Assembly (NCBI GenBank): GCA_965116325.1
Contig: OZ220675.1
Location: forward strand, 2,305,889-2,369,888
Source: JAGWBF01 sp965116325
GTDB lineage: Bacteria; Chloroflexota; Dehalococcoidia; Lucifugimonadales; JAGWBF01
Length of the DNA: 64,000 bases
Reading direction: 5' to 3'
Both the position numbers and the translations under genes were made by a program. Below are positions 61,546 through 64,000 of this stretch, piece after piece. Position 1 is the stretch's first letter, and each line of letters opens with the position of its first letter. The notes beneath the pieces are model-generated. The model was not told where the DNA came from. It saw only the letters and a list, made by a program, of their open reading frames with translations, and ran no database searches.

Positions 61546-61615
61546 GGTTCCGTTTGGTTGCGGTGTCTGGCGTAGTCAGGCTCGGCTATGGCAAACACTA
61601 GAAGCAAACGGAGCC
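61546..61615 (+). repeat. 70-bp palindromic repeat, copy D
   Basis: It differs from copy E at only three positions. It lies directly after the HTH-TPR gene and before the right copy of the direct repeat. Confidence 0.93.
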
Positions 61616-61618
61616 TCA

Positions 61619-61666
61619 CAGGGTGAAAACCCTGCCCCTCTTGCTTTGCGTAGCTGCCCATCTACG
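61619..61666 (+). repeat. Direct repeat, right copy (partner 57585-57632)
   Basis: A smaller hairpin, CAGGGT/ACCCTG with loop GAAA, is followed by GCCCCT and TTTGCGTAGCT. It is a decayed version of the terminator hairpin at 57578. Confidence 0.65.
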
Positions 61667-61698
61667 CACTCATGGCATTTCAGTGGATAGCAAAGGGG

Positions 61699-62223
61699 CT
61701 ACTGGCCGACGACCACCTGGATGTTGTCCTCGTCGTATGCCCAATTCAGGATCTGATCAATGAAAGTGCCTACGAGTATGAGGATGGGTACAGATACATC
61801 TATACGGAGGGGCGGGTGCTCTTCCAGATCAATGGTCATGTCTCCTGCGATCGTAGCGGTGATCAAACCGCCTCCGGTGGCTTTGCTGAACTCCGCATTG
61901 GTGATCTTGATGGACACATGGCGGAACAGCTCCTTCCAGAGGAACGAAGATATCTGGTCTTCCAGGTCAGTCCGGCGCTCGGCGGGGAGTTGCTCTCGGA
62001 ACTCCTGCATAGAAGGGGCATCAAAGATCACATCGGGGAGAGGGACGTTCTCGGCGTAGGGGCCGGTATAATGGTGCCCGATAGGTGGATTCAGAGTGGC
62101 GGGGAAGTCCATGATCCACTCCTCTGCTATCTCCCTGGATTCCCTGAGTTCGGGGTGTTCCTCTTCTCCGCAAGCTATGAGAGACAGGGCGGTTAGGAGC
62201 AGGAGCGCTAGCAGTATCCGCAT
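61699..62223 (-). CDS. Small lipoprotein of the local family (member 2)
   Basis: A 174-residue predicted lipoprotein. It starts MRILLALLLLTALSLIACGE (lipobox LIAC). GGAGGT lies upstream of the ATG at 62223. The mature part has SREIAEEWIMDFPAT, a Leu/Glu-rich middle, and the core LITATIAGDMTIDLEEHPPL then VPILILVGTFI, matching member 1. It faces the repeat-rich gap and points the same way as the hybrid kinases. The function is unknown. Confidence 0.78.
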   Translation of the reverse strand: MRILLALLLLTALSLIACGEEEHPELRESREIAEEWIMDFPATLNPPIGHHYTGPYAENVPLPDVIFDAPSMQEFREQLPAERRTDLEDQISSFLWKELFRHVSIKITNAEFSKATGGGLITATIAGDMTIDLEEHPPLRIDVSVPILILVGTFIDQILNWAYDEDNIQVVVGQ

Positions 62224-62372
62224 GGAGAACCTCCTGTAGGGTGGAAGGTGCTGTTCTGCCTTCTGCAATACCGTGTTTCCGTTCACTAAGGTGTCTAACC
62301 TTTAACTTCTTGGCGTAGGGTCTCGCAGCCTGTGCTTATTTGTCGGTGTCTGAGCGGGCGAGAACTGTCCTG

Positions 62373-62442
62373 GGTTCCGTTTGGTTGTAGTGTCTGGCGT
62401 AGTCAGGCTCGGCTATGGCAAACACTAGAAGCAAACGGAACC
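62373..62442 (+). repeat. 70-bp palindromic repeat, copy E
   Basis: A well-preserved copy. It lies over the 3' end of lipoprotein member 3 and supplies its last five codons and stop. Confidence 0.94.
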
Positions 62443-62706
62443 CTCAAATCTAGTCATCATGGTATTCCGCACTACGTCGGGGACAAGTTTGAAGTATGCT
62501 TCCATGTCCAGTGTTGCCATTACAGCCTCGACCGCAGCATCCACACCTACTCGGAAGTTGCGATACACCCAATTTTCGCCGATCACCTTTGCTCTCAACT
62601 CGGCATCCCCGTTTTGAACCAGCGAGTCCTCTGAGTTACCGTCTTGAGCGCAGGCTATCAGAGCCAGGGTTGCTATCGCCAGGGTTGCCGCAATCAATAA
62701 ACGCAT
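62425..62706 (-). CDS. Lipoprotein of the local family (member 3), cut short by a repeat
   Basis: A 93-residue product. The leader MRLLIAATLAIATLALIAC has a lipobox, and AGGAGG lies 8 bases before the ATG. The mature part reads VIGENWVYRNFRVGVDAAVE and stops at EGSVCF, where the last codons are inside repeat copy E. Members 1 and 2 are nearly twice as long, and their conserved beta core is missing here, so the repeat probably interrupted the gene. It lies directly downstream of the second hybrid kinase. Confidence 0.65.
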   Translation of the reverse strand: MRLLIAATLAIATLALIACAQDGNSEDSLVQNGDAELRAKVIGENWVYRNFRVGVDAAVEAVMATLDMEAYFKLVPDVVRNTMMTRFEGSVCF

Positions 62707-62766
62707 GTTGAGAAACCTCCTGGGGAAAGATGCGACTCTCGTGCCGTGAGACCGACACGACGGGGC

Positions 62767-62836
62767 GGCTCCGTTTGCTTCTAGTGTTTGCTGTACCTGA
62801 ACCTGGATACGCCGGACACTACAACTAAACGGAACC
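62767..62836 (-). repeat. 70-bp palindromic repeat, copy F
   Basis: Almost identical to copy B and in the same orientation, 13 kb away. It lies between lipoprotein member 3 and the second hybrid kinase. Confidence 0.93.
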
Positions 62837-62881
62837 TTAGAGACAATTCTCCACCTAGTCGCCGAGGTATCCTTGCGGCTC

Positions 62882-64000
62882 TTATCTCTGCTCCTCTTCC
62901 TTCGCCATGCAGTAGCCGACGCGGGGCTCGGTGAAGATGTAGGTGGGGTTCTGCGCGTCGTCGCCCAGCTTGCGGCGGAGCCTGTTGACCATGGTCCGCA
63001 CCAGCCCCGAGTTGCCAACTCCCCAGACCCTGCGCAGCAACTGGTCGTGGGTCAACACCCGCCCGGCATGGACCGAAAGCTCGTAGAGCAGCGCGTACTC
63101 CGTGGCGGTCAGCTCCACCGGATGCCCCGCCAGCGTCACCCGGCGTTGGGCGTAGTCGATGGACAGCCCGCCCGCGTCGTAGGGTTCGGACGGCTCGGCC
63201 TGGTAGGGCGCGACCCGCTTGCGCAGCGCCGCCCTGATCCTCGCGACAAGCTCCGTCGGCGAGAAGGGCTTGACCACGTAGTCGGACGCCCCCATGTCCA
63301 GGGCCCTGGCGACAACGTCGTCCTGGCCGTACATCGAAAGGAAGATGACCGGCACGTCCTCGCTCTTGAGGATGTCCTTCATCACCTCGAACCCGTCGTT
63401 CCCAGGCAGCATCAGGTCGAGCAGGACCAGGTGGGGGCTTTCCTCATCCATCAGGCGGGGTACGTCCTCGGGGTTCCCGGTCGCTATAGAGACATACCCG
63501 GCCCTGTCCAGGGCGTCTCGAACGTACCTGAGCGCCTGGGGATCGTCGTCCACGGCGAGGACTCGCACCTTGCCGCGCACCGGACCTCGAGAACGCGAGA
63601 CTAACGCAGCGGGAGTCTCCGCGCCTCCGATGCCTTCCTGGTCCGCCACCGGAACGGTGAAGGTGAACCGTGCCCCCAGGCCAGGCCCGTCGCTCTCGGC
63701 CCAGATGCGTCCCCCGTGCGCCTCCACGATGCCCCTGCAGATGGCGAGCCCCAGGCCCGACCCTGAGACGCCGCTCCCACGGTCCGCGCCCTCCGGCCGG
63801 GAGAACTTCCTGAACAGGTGCGGCAGCGCCTCGGCAGGAATGCCCCTCCCCTCGTCGGCCACCGACACCGCCACGTGGACGCCCTCCCGAACGACGCTCA
63901 CCCTGATGGGCGAACCCTCCGGCGAGTTCGCCGCGGCGTTTGTGAGCAGGTTGCCCAGCACCTGGACGATGCGGCGCCGGTCGGCCATTACGGGGGGCAG
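62882..64000 (-). CDS. Second hybrid sensor kinase with receiver and DNA-binding output (partial)
   Basis: The C-terminal 372 or so residues of a close paralogue of the kinase at 50241-52616; the gene continues beyond the window edge. Visible parts are the ATPase domain (DEGRGIPAEALPHLF), receiver (phospho-Asp in LVLLDLMLPGNDG) and winged helix (LTATEYALLYELSVHAGR, NPTYIFTEPRVGYC). The ATPase part is the same as in copy 1 without a nucleotide difference, while receiver and output differ at many residues. The DNA-recognition region differs most (VWGVGNSGLVRTMVNRLRRK against VWGPERTGEPWQVREVVKRL), so the two may bind different sites. Confidence 0.92.
   Translation of the reverse strand: MPPVMADRRRIVQVLGNLLTNAAANSPEGSPIRVSVVREGVHVAVSVADEGRGIPAEALPHLFRKFSRPEGADRGSGVSGSGLGLAICRGIVEAHGGRIWAESDGPGLGARFTFTVPVADQEGIGGAETPAALVSRSRGPVRGKVRVLAVDDDPQALRYVRDALDRAGYVSIATGNPEDVPRLMDEESPHLVLLDLMLPGNDGFEVMKDILKSEDVPVIFLSMYGQDDVVARALDMGASDYVVKPFSPTELVARIRAALRKRVAPYQAEPSEPYDAGGLSIDYAQRRVTLAGHPVELTATEYALLYELSVHAGRVLTHDQLLRRVWGVGNSGLVRTMVNRLRRKLGDDAQNPTYIFTEPRVGYCMAKEEEQR
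63523..64000 (+). repeat. 478-bp block identical to 50885-51362
   Basis: Direct repeat, same orientation, 12.6 kb apart. It may extend past the window. Recombination between the two would delete the intervening cassettes. Confidence 0.95.

Noticed and set aside
47601..62836. Palindromic repeats as a CRISPR array
   Set aside because: The copies are dispersed, in both orientations and without regular spacers, and no cas gene is present.
47601..62836. Palindromic repeats as integron attC sites
   Set aside because: The ends lack the GTTRRRY/RYYYAAC core pattern, orientation is mixed, and no integron integrase is visible; the conserved mismatches remain reminiscent.

Overview
The window looks like a chromosomal segment of a GC-rich bacterium, most probably Chloroflexota (Dehalococcoidia or SAR202-like). 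This is inferred from gene content and order, not from a database search. The pointers are an rpsO-pnp-dapB-asd-dapA block, the futalosine route to menaquinone, a potassium-type membrane pyrophosphatase, a bacterial translin, and clusters of amidohydrolase and racemase-type catabolic genes. Nearly all ordinary genes have clear Shine-Dalgarno sequences. Promoters are often recognisable only by an extended -10 (TGC-TATACT or TGC-TATAAT).

Region 1 (1-5.6 kb, minus strand) is a tightly overlapped five-gene signalling operon: STAS antagonist, response regulator with PP2C phosphatase, anti-sigma-type kinase, periplasmic binding lipoprotein and sensor histidine kinase. Region 2 (5.9-14.4 kb) holds purA, then the minus-strand operon rpsO-pnp-dapB-asd-aldehyde dehydrogenase-dapA. 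The rpsO gene appears to start with CTG and ends in an attenuator hairpin before pnp. Region 3 (14.5-20.6 kb) is catabolic: a small monooxygenase, a phosphonoacetate-hydrolase-like enzyme, a maleate-isomerase-family protein, ornithine cyclodeaminase and two amidohydrolases. Region 4 (20.7-26.3 kb) holds ctpA, smpB and mqnD facing mqnE-mqnA-mqnC. Region 5 (26.5-31.6 kb) holds an ECF sigma/anti-sigma pair, dcd and ribD-ribE-ribBA. Region 6 (31.6-38.9 kb, minus) runs radical SAM-fabF-recJ-nfi-prfB, with the programmed +1 frameshift of prfB visible. Region 7 (39.0-47.1 kb, plus) runs MFS, cupin, mnmA (frameshifted at its catalytic cysteine), rnhB, yraN, two fmdB-type genes, thiE, translin and hppA.

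A tRNA-Gly(TCC) at 47.4 kb marks a sharp change. From there to the end of the window the DNA is accessory: a broken methyltransferase, a broken small helix-turn-helix gene, six copies of a 70-bp palindromic repeat found nowhere else in the window, and two closely related hybrid sensor kinases that end in a DNA-binding domain and share a 478-bp block with no differences. It also carries three related small lipoproteins, a secreted metzincin-like protease with a nine-unit 18-bp tandem repeat, a leucine-rich lipoprotein, a type IV AbiE-like toxin-antitoxin pair, and an unfamiliar helix-turn-helix/TPR protein preceded by a 55-residue gene. Related 40-50 bp repeats bracket 52.8-57.6 kb (inverted) and 57.6-61.6 kb (direct), which suggests separately acquired cassettes. 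No integrase or transposase gene is visible.

The best candidates for something undescribed are the 70-bp palindromic repeat family, which repeatedly supplies the ends of reading frames, and the 57.6-61.6 kb cassette of AbiE plus the 55-residue and HTH-TPR proteins.
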